This document shows, piece after piece, positions 26,301 to 37,719 of a stretch of DNA of 64,000 nt. The first letter of the stretch is position 1. Every line of letters starts with the position of its first letter. A program made the position numbers and the translations under genes. Source of the stretch: Isochrysis galbana (lineage: Eukaryota > Haptophyta > Isochrysidales > Isochrysidaceae). The stretch covers positions 487,975-551,974 of the forward strand of contig CM030943.1 of assembly GCA_018136815.1 (NCBI GenBank), read 5' to 3'. The notes under the pieces were generated by a model. That model searched no databases, was not told the DNA's origin, and was given only the letters and a program-made list of their open reading frames with translations.

Positions 26301-26470
26301 ACGTGACTGACACGGCAGCCCTGTTTGGTCGCTCGGCCAAAAACGCCGCCGATTTCATGGGGCGGATGAGACACGGGACTCTGGGCGAGGCGTGCGATCT
26401 TTGTACCTTCAACCCGCCGTTAGAACTTGAGCAACGGCCCTGGGTGCTTGCTCAGGTCCGGAGTGTGTGA
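23357..26470 (+). CDS. tRNA-ligase-like protein (ligase-kinase-CPDase)
   Basis: An intronless 1037-residue protein with the domain order of plant/fungal tRNA ligase (RNL/Trl1), which heals and seals tRNA halves after intron removal. The N-terminal part has a candidate adenylylation motif KHSG (41-44; KxxG form), a following SKNG, and SFECVAPRI, resembling the T4 Rnl1-like motif that contains EFVAP. The middle has a P-loop, LPPGGGKSS (687-695), expected for the polynucleotide 5'-kinase. The C-terminal part has the two HxT motifs of a 2H cyclic phosphodiesterase, HMT (893-895) and HVT (982-984). The first in-frame ATG is at 23357 with a G at +4 and a CT-rich leader; the open frame extends upstream but without ATG. 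Downstream at 26530 lies a copy of the three-copy 3'-flank element. Ligase-domain assignment is by motif order, less certain than kinase and phosphodiesterase. Confidence 0.75.
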   Translation: MASSPLPSPRLSSHFLPKFDNQSEGVRLTSATAATLAVSKKHSGHLVMAPPFYSKNGVANRFSRLGEMLLRAHFCAVWPGEGAEAFERWWTHAEDNSLCYSFECVAPRIAGDHGATPKAAYMVLTCVVHAGGDGILSPAQLLELGAVWRLPLNEVWYVPWHQAAAVEDELHAARWSMADSDADALLEGFGVPQQRFLRHGETQGDVLEGFVLMALDQPIEALLPLLAAYESAVVPHREAALAAALSLGDACLNSDTTLIKTLEAPVTDATREPTRVSMSSDEVWDLATTGDGPLPRLFRMLRAVYSHKVRLKPYDYRGRLQLHIDVCDDQVFFGWKLHMALCGTAQLYRGMVVTFDTYTPPPLVQALRDAPAAAAGASDLPLDPAIIASKVANAAEGASSESGACVRVLAIAKLKCLRYLIRTFGVRNILNVLLDHGPAAYVRRTQMFASNWAVPNELRPALLATLAAWPQEVALLTPSEREELRNSSDGAKGKRGSYLRYLEPFLEGRGRIHMSAAEGGLRALAASRLRGYALLIINLGSSLSKGQLEQYSLGLVTLREPGAHKQMRPGSVLVVTRPPSMQCLRSGVPLLVLLFEPQEGKDEHFRKMYNRCSRLESDVPELEGRVFRNLDAEKWIETAAALPRSPLANALADSAGYGAIGVGGVSGMGTEASRAPLERTLVAVAALPPGGGKSSLFRALEALGWGVVSSDVERARNNSFDVALSNMLRTRPLVCYDKNLPDAASLNKVCRLVRAAEERHGLRVRVLIVVPDRIEHDVAWGRVCERTAGDIALSCHIDGGVEKAYFIFYSTFYTRSLALLPLAQTLPGVVVSSAFWESTDAVEQLARELHDRAVQGDVPGVDALADALGSTVEGRAVHTSSYIVADIPGTKLHMTLVPPLTEGMSRHEGLERSRALLALQPYIGTTIKITLRSYHLAAWYGDEAQGRERQGRRRQQLAVWEVEAVEGLPDIVQFGQQRAIYHVTDTAALFGRSAKNAADFMGRMRHGTLGEACDLCTFNPPLELEQRPWVLAQVRSV

Positions 26471-26529
26471 GTGCCCCAATGGGGGAGGAGGGAGGCGCGC
26501 AATAGCTTTGTGGTAGGGGGGCTACAACT

Positions 26530-26657
26530 AATAAGAAAACATCTAAGCGTTAGTACCATGACTCCCACTAGCCCGGTACTATTACGACAGCCCCCTTAGC
26601 AGCGCACTTGCCCCTACACCTTGCCCCGCGTTGATGCCGCAGACACATACGCAGATG
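26530..26657 (+). repeat. Three-copy 3'-flank element, copy A
   Basis: Sixty bases after the tRNA-ligase-like stop codon and in the same direction. Reads AATAAG, AACATCTAAGCGTTAGTACC, CCCACTAGCCC, GTACTATTACGACA, CACTTGCCCCTACACCTTG, GACACATACGCAGATG. Matches copy B (49554-49693, minus) closely over most of its length and copy C (18641-18742, minus) in blocks. Confidence 0.65.
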
Positions 26658-27346
26658 TACCACTTCAAATCTCCCCCTTCGCAGACCCGCAAAAAAGGGG
26701 GGAAATCCTTTGACTTTGACTTTTGACAAAGATGAAGATGCCTGTGCTATTTTGCTCTCCTGGTACCTGGTACACGCGTACACGCACAAACGGTGCATTG
26801 CATGGGGGTGAGGGGTGAGGCTGCGGTCCACTTCAAGGTTCAAGGCGCCATGCCTTGCAGCTGCAGCCCTTGAGGCTTGAGGCTGCCGTGTACCATAAGC
26901 GTGTGGTGCGATTGGATGACTTAGGGCGGTCAAACAGGGGCTTTTTAACTATTAGTAAGGGTTGGGCTGTATTTTTTGACCGTGGCGCAAGGCCCAATAA
27001 AAAACCTCCAGGGGGGGCCACCTGCCGCCACGAAAATCTTCGCCAAGAAATGGTGCGACTCTCCCCCCCTCTCCCCCCATCCGTCACGCGCGCTCACGCT
27101 CTACCCGTAAAGATTTGGCGGTCGCGCCCACGGGGGGATCGGTTCCTTTATATCTAAGCTACATTCGGCATTTGATTCCCGCCCGATGCAGCGCCGTGTC
27201 GGGCTGCCGACAGTCCGACCACCCCCTGGCCCCTGGCCCTCTGGCATCATGGCCCGCGCAGCCCACCCAGCTCCTCACAGCGCGCGCACGCGGCTACCCT
27301 GGCTGCAACAGACCCCGCCCCGACCATCCCGACCCGCCCCTCGCAG
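26658..27346. other. Intergenic, no gene supported
   Basis: Spacer before the ankyrin gene. No motif-bearing ORF. The stretch 27180-27346 could contain an upstream ankyrin-gene exon (an ATG at 27249 opens a short Ala/Pro-rich frame), and CTCGCAG at 27340-27346 looks like a splice acceptor for the exon at 27347. Confidence 0.4.
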
Positions 27347-29560
<2,214 letters not shown>

Positions 29561-32304
29561 ATGTCTAAGGAGCCCCTCGAGACGCAGATCGACCGGGCGC
29601 TCGAGATGGCCTCACTCTCCACCTCTCTCTCTGAAGCCGAGATCGACACGCTCACCGATGCATTCGCCAGGGGAGAGCTCAGCGGCCAGCAGCTGCTTGC
29701 AAGGCTGCACGAGAAGCTCGAGGCGAGGGCCATCCCACCAAAGCGGGGTTTTGGGGGGCCATACAGCCAGTCGTCGAGGCCGAAGGAGCAGGAGGACGGG
29801 ATCCCGTCACAGATGATCGGCCGCTCTCTCACGGCACAGATGGAAGCGCTCCTCGCGCTCGCACAGCAGGTGTCGACTGGGATGGAAATAGAGACGAAGG
29901 CTCCCAAGGAGCCCGTATTGGAACCAGAGGAAGAAGCGTCCGTCGCAGCAGGAGAGCCGCTCGGCCAGGGCGCATTGGCTAGGGGGTCTGGCGAACCAGA
30001 CGTGGTGCTTGAGTTTGGCGAGGGGAGTATGCCCACAGAGCGGAGTGCAGTGCAACCGGCGAGCAGCATCTCTCCACAGGGCGTAGGCGACGGGTTCGCC
30101 ACAACGCCTTCCGGCGTGCCAATCAGCCGTCTCTTCTATGAGTACCAGGTCCCGGAGCATGAGGAGCAGCCATCAGAGGCAACGGTGGGCGACGAGGATT
30201 CTCTCGAGTTTGGACAGGGCGACAGCAACGGCAGCTTCCATCTCGACCTTCACTCTGCGCTGGTGGGCCTGGAGACTCTTGGGATGGAGGACGAGCCCAT
30301 GGCGGGCCATTTGCAGGCCTTCACGGGAGGTGCGGGTAGGGGAGGTGAAAATCGAAACGCAGAGGGGGGCTCTGGGCAAGACGAGGAGGAACAGGGCATG
30401 CTTGACGAATATGACGTTGAGGCGTTCATAGAGTCAGGCGGGTGGGAAGAAGACGCGCGGGACCCTGGCAGGATCCTCGAAGATGAGGGTTCGTTGGCCC
30501 TTGTGCTCGACCTGCACTACCTCCAGCTGGCAGGCGCTTCCTTCTCGCTGCAGACCGACTGGGAAGTAGCGGCACTGGAGCATGCAATTCAGAGGAGGGT
30601 GGGTGGCGTCATCACTAGCCGATACGCATGCGATTCGGATCCGGACCCCGATGGAAAATTCGGTGCGCTAGCGCGCAGCCTGTCACTCTGGGGGCCCTTA
30701 CCATCACTCCTTTGAGCACTGCGAGTCGCACATCGACTTGTTTACATCCCTCTCCCCACCTGCCCGCAACATAAGGTCACGGCAAGTTGCGTCTCCACGC
30801 GAAGCTCCGTACCGCCGGCTACGTTCTCGCCCTCTCGCCAGCCAAGACAGGCAGCCGTGTGCAAGGCGCCACCGACGTTGACGTCGCGTGCTGCCTCTTC
30901 CGGGCGGCAGGCGCATTCGAGCCACACTCGAGCGCTGATGCTATTGTCCTCGTCGCTGGTGACGCCGACTTTCTTCCCGCCGTGAAGGCGGTGCTCAGCG
31001 CCCGAGGTCCCGCCGCCGCGCGGCGCGCATGGCTGTGCCAGGACGGTGAGCTTGGATGCAAGAGTCCAGATATTGCACGAGCAAGCAAACTAGGCACCAA
31101 CGACGACTCATATGCCAATCTCTGCAACACTAGCGCCGGGGACGGGCTCCGCGTAGTAATCTGCGCCGGGCACCGTGCCCTCTCCCGGCGTTACCGCGAA
31201 GCGCTCGAGTCTGAAGAAGGCGCCAGCATCGTCAGCCTCGACGGTCTCCTCGGCAACATGGCACCGAACGTGGTTGATCTGCGCAGCGTCCGCCGGCCGC
31301 GTGCGCACGATGGCGGGACGGACGTTCACGCCGTGATCGCAGCGTTGCACGAAGCGCACATCCTCGTATCGCGCGCCTGGCAAGCCACCACTGACCGCCG
31401 ATCGGACGCGCGCGCAGGCGTCGAGGTACCACCCGGCGGGACCGCCGCACCCTCGGTGGTAGACTCCTTGCCACTGCTCACGCTACACCTGTCCGGCCCC
31501 GGTGGACCCGCATGGAGAGACAGGCACATGCAAGCGCTCGTGGACTACCTTCTAGGCGGCAGCGCGATGGCTGCTCCTTCCTCGGTGCTATCAAGCCTTG
31601 GGCAGTTGTGGGTGCACCACACTGGGCTGAGTGATGCGTCCTGCGAGCCTTTGGCCATCCTGATAGCGAGCGCCACCGCTCTGCGAGAGCTGCACATCTC
31701 CGACTGCATGCCGGGGATCACCATTGAGGGCCTCAAGCTTCTGGCTGCTGCTGCAGAGGCAGCCGGCTATGGGACCTCTTCCAGCCGGCCCCATCGGCTG
31801 TACATCAACGCACGGCACCTGCCGCTCACCCCTGAGGCGATCTCGGTCCAAAAGTCGTACGCTCAAAGTACGACCCTTCGGCTAGGCGGCATGCGCGGCC
31901 CCGCCAGTGCCGGCTTGGGTAGATTCGGAGGAGGAAACGTTGGAGGCGCGAGGGGCAAGGGCTACAGTGGCCCGGCTGGACGCGGTAGCCCGCACGGCCG
32001 CGGCAGCCCCAATGGTCGTGGGATCTCTGGGCGAGGGAGCCCCTCGACGCCTAAAGTGTATTACTCGAAGGGCGGAAGTCCAGCGTTCATCGGCCGCGGT
32101 GCCGGCGGGCGCGGCGCGTTCCCGCATACGGTTCCGAGGATGACGGGGCGCGGCCGCAGTCTGAGCCCCGGTGGCGCCATGAACATGCCAGTGCCTGCAA
32201 TGAGTGGGCCGATGATAGGCAACGGCAAAGGTGGCAAAGGCATGGCACTCCGGTACGTCCACCCCATCCAGTATGTTGGCAAGGGAGCCGGGAAGCGCCG
32301 CTGA
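29561..32304 (+). CDS. NYN-domain protein with LRR-like and RGG regions
   Basis: Two exons, 29561-30662 and 30776-32304, joined in phase 1 (DPDPDGKFG to HGKLRLHAKL), about 876 residues. An acidic, low-complexity N-terminal half (1-300) precedes a NYN (PIN-like nuclease) domain split by the intron: LALVLDLHYLQL for the first strand, then GATDVDVACCLFRAAG and DAIVLVAGDADFLPAV, which hold the conserved acidic residues of the LabA/MARF1 group. Next is a region with leucine-rich-repeat character (LPLLTLHLSG, LGQLWVHHTGLSDASC, LRELHISDCMPGITIEGLKL). The C-terminus is rich in GRG/RGS (GRGSPHGRGSPNGRGISGRG), typical of RNA-binding tails. NYN domains are metal-dependent RNases, so a role in RNA decay or processing is likely (inference). 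The combination with LRR-like repeats is unusual. The start follows a 400-bp CT leader and a CCACC context. Confidence 0.8.
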
Positions 32305-34085
32305 GGTGCGTGCACCACTTGATGCATGCTCTTAATCAAGAGTGGGAGGGGGCAGAGAGCAGGGAGGCAGAGAGCAGAGGACAGCAGAGCCAGCTGTGGA
32401 GAGCGCAACGCGGAGAGAGAAGTGTACAGAGTGAGCTGCGCCTTCTCATTCTGCAAGTTTACGGTTAGACTATGCCGGTGTGTGCTACACTCGTAAATTG
32501 TGCACACTCTCGTGGGCGCGGACGAGACTGGGATGTCCGGGTGAGTTGTCGGAGTGGACACGGGCTATAGAGAGCGCGACTGGATAGATTGGGCGTACGG
32601 AGGTGGGTGAGCGAGGAGGGGAGCCAAGAGCGTGGAGAGACGCGCGCGATCGGAAGTACTAGGCACGGCTAACTGATGCGGCACGCCACGAAAGAGCCGA
32701 TGTGCAGCGGCGCATTACGTTGGCGATTGCGCTAATGTGCAAGGTGAGCAGGGACTGCGCTCTTCGAACAGCACACGTGTGGCCGAGCGCGATTGGGAAG
32801 GACGGTGGTCCTCGGCCTGCAGATTCTGATGGCCTTAGATTCTGTGGCACCATAGTGGAACGACGAGAGTGGGCAGGAGGTTGCAGTCATGGCGGCAACG
32901 TAGATGACAGGGCTGAAATTGGATTACTGACTCGGAAATACATTACAAGGTGGACGGCAATGAGCAAAGCGCAGGCGGGCTTTAGCCGCGGAAGATCGCT
33001 AAGGGGACATGGGGCCATTTGAATTACCTGAGACGTACGTGAAAGATAGCCGGAACGATGGGCAAGATAAACGCCTGAGATTGGCTTGGAGACGATCACT
33101 TTTACTTCTTGGAAGCAAAGGGGTGGAGGGCGACCAGCGATGCATTCCGCTGGGTGACCCGGCGGAGCAAGCTTGGGCATGTCTCGAGTGAGCATGTAAT
33201 GTGGACCGCATTTGACCGATTCGTTTGTGTAGCTTTTCATGCTTTGCACCATGTCATCAACCTGTAGGCAGGCGCGGGCGACGGTGCTCTCCATGCCTCC
33301 TGTTTGGTATGGGACAGTAGCAACGTGCATTGCCGAGAAACTCCCGAGCATTTGCAGCTCGGCGAGAAAAAGGGATCGAGTGAAGGCGGACGAGGAGAGC
33401 GGAAGGATTGGGAGAGATAGGAGACGGTACAAAGGAGACAGCCCTTGCATGAGCAAATATATGGTTTCGGTTGGTTTGTCAGTTCGTTAGTTCGTTGTCA
33501 ACTTGTATGAACAATGAACTCAATGTTCAGAGTTCGCACCCAAACTGCACATGAACTTTGTTTCCATACATGACCAAGCCGCCGTCCGCCGTCGCGGATC
33601 AAGCTGTTTTCGTTTGTGTACACAAAAATTGGTGCGGCCAGGCGCAGGTGCCGCCGTGCCGCCGTGGCACTTGTGCACACTCCCTGTCCCTGCGTACATT
33701 TACGTGAGCGCACACATGGACGATGTGGACAGCACGCTCTCACACGTTCACATCTTCATGCTCACAAGGTTCGCCGGACGATCGCGCGCTTGCGCTTCTC
33801 TCTCTCAGAGAGCGACTTGGCGGTGCGCGGCGCGCGAGCCCGTCGGAATGAAAAGACTATGCAGGTAGGAAGTAGGAAGTAAGCCTACAGCCGGGCGCCC
33901 CGCCCTATCCGAAAATAGACCTCTCTCTCTCTCTCTTCTTGTACATATGTTCACTCTCTCCCTCTCTCTCACCACCCCCTCTCCCCCCTCTCCTCTCTTC
34001 TCTCTTCTCTCTCTCGACTTCTTTCCCCGCTTTCCACTTCTCTCCCCCCGCCCCTCCCCCTCCCCCCCTCCCCCCCCCTCTCCCG
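32305..34085. other. Intergenic; CT leader of WD40 gene
   Basis: No gene supported. A 189-codon minus-strand ORF (32887-33456, starting MLMQGLSPLYRLLSL) has no motif and no clear leader and is left unannotated. Bases 33918-34085 are CT-rich on the plus strand and end at the start codon at 34086. Tandem AG-rich repeats (GGGAGGCAGAGAGCAG) lie near 32345-32390. Confidence 0.5.
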
Positions 34086-35138
34086 ATGTGTCGTCCCTCC
34101 TCCTCTCCGCCACCCGGCTGCGTGCTGCGCGGCCATCGCGCCGAGGTGACGGCTCTCTCCCTCTCACTGTCTCCTCCTGGCGCCCCACTCAAACTCGCCT
34201 CGGGTGGTTCCGACGGCGAACTGCGCCTATGGAGTCTACACACACAGCGTGCGACCAGCGTGGTCGAAGCGCACCCGGGCTACCCGCTCCTCGCCATCCA
34301 CGCGCTCAACGGCGGGGTGCTGATGACCCAGGGACGCGATGGTTTCGTGCGCACGTGGGATCTAGCCGCTGGCCGGCGAGAGCCTCTCATGGAGTGCAGC
34401 GCCACCACCTTTTCCTTCTGCCAGGCGGTGCCCGTCCCTGCGCGAGATGGTGAGCCAGCCGCCGAGTCGGCTGATGGGCCGCCGCTCATCGCGATGCCCA
34501 GTGCCGACGCGCAGAGCGTTGTATTCTGGGACTCGCGCCAGGCGGGCGTAGCTCGAACGTTTTTGCCGACCGTCACGCGCGAGCGCGCAGGCATGTGCAT
34601 GTGCCTCCGCTTCATCGGGCCGGACGCCTTCCTCTCCGGCTGGGAAGATGGCACTCTGCAGCTCTTCGACGTCAGAGCCACCTCGCGCCCTTGCGTGCGT
34701 CAGGTTCATAGTGAACCGCTGCTATGCATCGATGTTTGCCCCAAAGGCAAGGCAGCCGTGACGGGCTCAGCTGACTGCAAAGTGTGCGTGATACCATTGC
34801 TAGCTCCAACCCCGTGTGAGGACGGTGTGGAGCAGGCCGGCGCGGGCGCGAACATCGCGCTAGGCGAGCCGACGGCCCGTGAAATACCGGTGACTAACGA
34901 GTCGAGCGGTAGCGGTGGCATCGCCGCGGTGCGCGTGCGCGCCGACGGGCGTGTCGTCGCGACGGGCGGGTGGGACCGACGGGTACGCGTGTGGCAATGG
35001 AGGAGGATGAAGCCTCTCGCGATCTTGCGCCACCACAAGAGCACGGTCAATGCGCTCGATTTCTCACCGTGCGGTAGGTGGCTTGCTTCGGGCTCGAGCG
35101 ACGGCACCATCGCGTTATGGGAGGGCCTGTTCTGCTAA
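34086..35138 (+). CDS. WD40 protein, GNB1L/ASA1-like
   Basis: An intronless 350-residue beta-propeller. WD-type segments in order: CVLRGHRAEVTALSL...SGGSDGELRLWSLHT, GGVLMTQGRDGFVRTWDL, a block ending SVVFWDSRQAG, FLSGWEDGTLQLFDVRAT, VTGSADCKVCVIPL, VVATGGWDRRVRVWQWRRM, and the last blade LRHHKSTVNALDFSPCGRWL followed by SGSSDGTIALWEGL. The order, the SQGRD-like second blade (TQGRDGFVRTWDL) and the short C-terminus resemble GNB1L in animals and ASA1, the partner of the TTT/ASTRA complex that helps PIKK-family kinases fold (family knowledge). The open frame extends upstream to 33939 but that part is translated CT leader; the ATG at 34086 is chosen because blade 1 follows directly. Confidence 0.8.
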   Translation: MCRPSSSPPPGCVLRGHRAEVTALSLSLSPPGAPLKLASGGSDGELRLWSLHTQRATSVVEAHPGYPLLAIHALNGGVLMTQGRDGFVRTWDLAAGRREPLMECSATTFSFCQAVPVPARDGEPAAESADGPPLIAMPSADAQSVVFWDSRQAGVARTFLPTVTRERAGMCMCLRFIGPDAFLSGWEDGTLQLFDVRATSRPCVRQVHSEPLLCIDVCPKGKAAVTGSADCKVCVIPLLAPTPCEDGVEQAGAGANIALGEPTAREIPVTNESSGSGGIAAVRVRADGRVVATGGWDRRVRVWQWRRMKPLAILRHHKSTVNALDFSPCGRWLASGSSDGTIALWEGLFC

Positions 35139-35527
35139 GCGGGGAGGGAATGTGAGTGTAGGATGACACGCACCGTTCCGCATCATTGAATTGATTGATC
35201 TTCCAGAGTAGGATTGGTCTCACTTAGGAGACCGCCGACAAAGAGAGCGCGTGGCTCACGGGCCGCCACTCCGGTGCCATCAAGGCAAATCTGAGTTTCG
35301 GGCTGCGGCCATGCGCGTACCTACAGTGTTAGCTGCGTGGGTGCGCGCTAGGTCTCATGCACGCCATAGGTAGCTAGTATCTAGCAGCTATAGGTCTCTA
35401 GGCTACTTCAGCGCCAACGCATAGGTCCTAGCGGTTGCAGAGTTGAGCAACTTCCAGATAGTGTTAAATCAGCTACTCTCACTAGCTATTCTTAGATTTC
35501 TAGCACGATTCATCGCCCGGCGCGCGC
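35139..35527. other. Intergenic
   Basis: The 3' flank of the WD40 gene. Short CTAGGTCTC/CTATAGGTC-type repeats occur at 35345-35430. No gene recognised. Confidence 0.5.
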
Positions 35528-35597
35528 AACTAAATTTTTATATTTGGTTCACTGGTCCACCCATGGGGGGGCACGAGCACGAGCCCCCCCCTCTCTC
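35528..35597 (+). repeat. Dispersed repeat family R, copy R2 (5' part)
   Basis: AACTAAATTTTTATATTTGG, CACCCATGGGGGGGCACGAG, then C-rich sequence ending CCTCTCTC at 35590-35597. The continuation appears to be at 36116 onward (CCTCTCTCCAC, then GGAACCACCCACTCTCTTGG), similar to the sequence after the core of R3 (GGAATCACCCACCCTCCTGG). R2 is therefore split by an insertion. Confidence 0.6.
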
Positions 35598-36115
35598 CAG
35601 TGTTGGGGCAACAGCGCGCCAGCTTGCACCGATGTTGGAGCTATCACTGGCGCCAGAAGCTGATGACAGCTATCGGTGGTCTGCGAGCTGGCGCCAGATC
35701 TTTGGTGGGAAGAGCTAGTCATGCTAGCTAGCGCCAGCTCTGGAGGGCAGAGGGTGGGGGAGAAAGGTCACCAATTGTAAGTTATACAGTATAAATTGTT
35801 ATTTGTTATTTTCCCGCTACGGAAGATAAAGCACACCCCGGCAGCTTAGTGTGAGCCTATAAGATCGTGTCACGTGTGGGGTCACGGTTCGAGCAGTCTG
35901 GTCGGCCTTCTACGTCCGCGACGTATAGGGGCTTACCGCTGGCAACCCGCGGCTCCTTACTTCTAGTTTTTGCTTCCTTTCTTGTTTTTTTTTACAACGC
36001 TCATTATTTGCTGAGAACTGGCGAGTTGGCGCCGCCACTTGCCAGTTGAGATGGAACTGGCACTGGCGCCAAACACTGGTGCCAGTACGTATTGTTGCCC
36101 CAACACTGCACACTG
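35598..36115. mobile_element. 518-bp non-autonomous hAT-like element, nested
   Basis: Bounded by an inverted repeat: CAGTGTTGGGGCAACA at 35598-35613 and its exact complement at 36093-36108, the right end adding a further CACACTG to 36115. The same 8 bp, CCTCTCTC, stand directly outside both ends (35590-35597 and 36116-36123), and an 8-bp target duplication with a CAGTG terminus fits the hAT superfamily. Subterminal regions of both arms carry several CTGGCGCCAG-type palindromes. No transposase coding. Caveat: the duplicated 8 bp are low-complexity pyrimidines. Confidence 0.55.
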
Positions 36116-36200
36116 CCTCTCTCCACTCCCCCCCCCGCCAAAGGGATGGAACCACCCACTCTCTTGGCATGCCTGATGGCTTGCCAGGAGCACACTGCCT
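36116..36200 (+). repeat. Dispersed repeat family R, copy R2 (3' part)
   Basis: Continuation of R2 beyond the 518-bp insertion, by similarity to the flank of R3 (58353-58480). Extent of the 3' end is uncertain. Confidence 0.4.
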
Positions 36201-36506
36201 TGCTGACCCATCCCTCTCCCGATAGGCACGCCTGATTCGTCCGCCATGGCCAGTCGTGGCCAGTCCATCTCTCGGACCAGCCCCTCCTCTCCCTGGGCCC
36301 CCCTCATCAGGAGCCCCCATCCCCCAGCCAGCTCCAGTCGACCTGCCGGGCCGCGAGAGCCAGCGAGCGGGAGTAGCAAGGCACGGGCCAGGGCCATGCC
36401 CCAGCCTCGCCTGCCCCCTGAGCTGTGCTCCCGGGCCCCCTGCAGGCCACTTGGGGACCCGAAGGCCGAAGGGGGGCCGCGGGGCCGCAGGCGCGCGCGC
36501 CATGGG

Positions 36507-36789
36507 CAGGACACGGAGGGAAAAACGTCACGCGCGGGGGGAAGGGAATCGCGCGGGAAAGAAATAGACAAAAGGGGCCGGAAACTCAAGGAAGCACTCG
36601 GGGAGAGACGGGAAGGGAGAGAGGGGAGCCGGGGGGTCGAGAGGAGAGGGGGGGCGGACCGATACGGGAAGATACGGGGAGAAAGGGGACTGGGGCGCGG
36701 CGACGGAGAGGCAGTCGCGCGGGAAGACCTAAAAACGGAACGCACGGGGGGGAAGGGGAAGTGTACAAGGCCCCCTCTTTACCTGCAAC
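36507..36789 (+). repeat. 283-bp direct repeat, copy 1
   Basis: From CAGGACACGGAGGG to CTGCAAC. Nearly identical to 37329-37612: the copies differ by a 9-nt insertion (extra GGGAGCCGG unit) in copy 2, a 6-nt deletion near the end and a few substitutions. Recent duplication. Purine-rich, with frames such as REKRHARGEGNRAGKK that are artefacts. Confidence 0.9.
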
Positions 36790-37328
36790 CCCCCCCCCCC
36801 GATGCGAGAACCGATGTCGGGGCGGCGCGCGCATCGCAGAAGGCGGGGAGAGGGGGGGAGAGGGGAGTAGAACGCTGGCTGTGCGGGTGTGGCGGCGGTA
36901 TCGGTATCGGTGTGTTGTGGCCAGTGTGGCTGTGGTTGTGTGGATTGTGGGTAGACCATGTGAGATGGCTGGTCAGAGCTGGGTGAGGCGGATGGGGCTG
37001 GAGGGGCGGCGGTGGTGGGAATGTGAGGAGTGAGGAGAGGATGGGAGGGTGAGGAAGGCACTCCTCCGCTACCATGTAGTGGATCGTGTGGAGCTGTGGC
37101 TGTGGTGCGCGGCTGGGTGTGAGTGGAGGATGAACTGTAACATGAGATGTATGGCCCAATTGGAGCATGGAGAGTATACAATGGGGAGCCGAGGAAGCGT
37201 GCGGGGACGGGGCCGAAGACATGGGCGCGCTCTCAGCCATCACGGGGCACAGCAACACGAGAACGGGAACGAACGGAGGACGGACAAGGGGGCACAGAGG
37301 GCGCTCGAGCGATAGCGCGGAGCGTAGT
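36790..37328. other. 539-bp spacer between direct repeats
   Basis: C run, then GT-rich sequence (GGTGTGGCGGCGGTATCGGT) and mixed sequence. No coding motif. Flanked on both sides by the 283-bp repeats, so the whole unit could be a terminal-repeat element without coding capacity, or an unequal tandem duplication. Confidence 0.5.
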
Positions 37329-37612
37329 CAGGACACGGAGGGAAAAACGTCACGCGCGGGGGGAAGGGAATCGCGCGGGAAAGAAATAGACAAAAGGGGC
37401 CGGAAACTCAAGGAAGCACTCGGGGAGAGACGGGAAGGGAGAGAGGGGAGCCGGGAGCCGGGGGGTCGAGAGGAGAGGGGGGGCGGACCGATATGGGAAG
37501 ATACGGGGAGAAAGGGGACTGGGGCGCGGCGACGGAGAGGCAGTCGCGCGGGAAGACCTAAAAACGGAACGCACGGGGGGGAAGTGTACAAGGCCCCCTC
37601 TTTACCCGCAAC
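37329..37612 (+). repeat. 283-bp direct repeat, copy 2
   Basis: Second copy of the repeat at 36507-36789; see that entry. The boundaries do not show TG...CA ends, and no matching target duplication was found outside the pair, which argues against a standard LTR element. Confidence 0.9.
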
Positions 37613-37719
37613 ATCTTGTTTTGATTTTGCTCCGAGTATGATGCTATTAACGTGTGAGGTTTGGCGCTCGACGTCTCCTGGCTTCTGACTACGTCAACCC
37701 TCTCCTTGAATACACTATT

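Noticed and set aside
32887..33456. 189-codon minus-strand ORF
   Set aside because: No domain, no leader tract and unremarkable composition; chance ORF is the simplest explanation.
36507..37612. LTR retrotransposon
   Set aside because: No TG...CA ends, no target duplication, no coding core and no recognised primer-binding site; kept only as a direct repeat.
36246..37688. Plus-strand ORFs of 170-246 codons across the duplicated repeat
   Set aside because: They follow the purine-rich 283-bp repeat and its flank, show no domain, and change reading between two near-identical copies because of indels.
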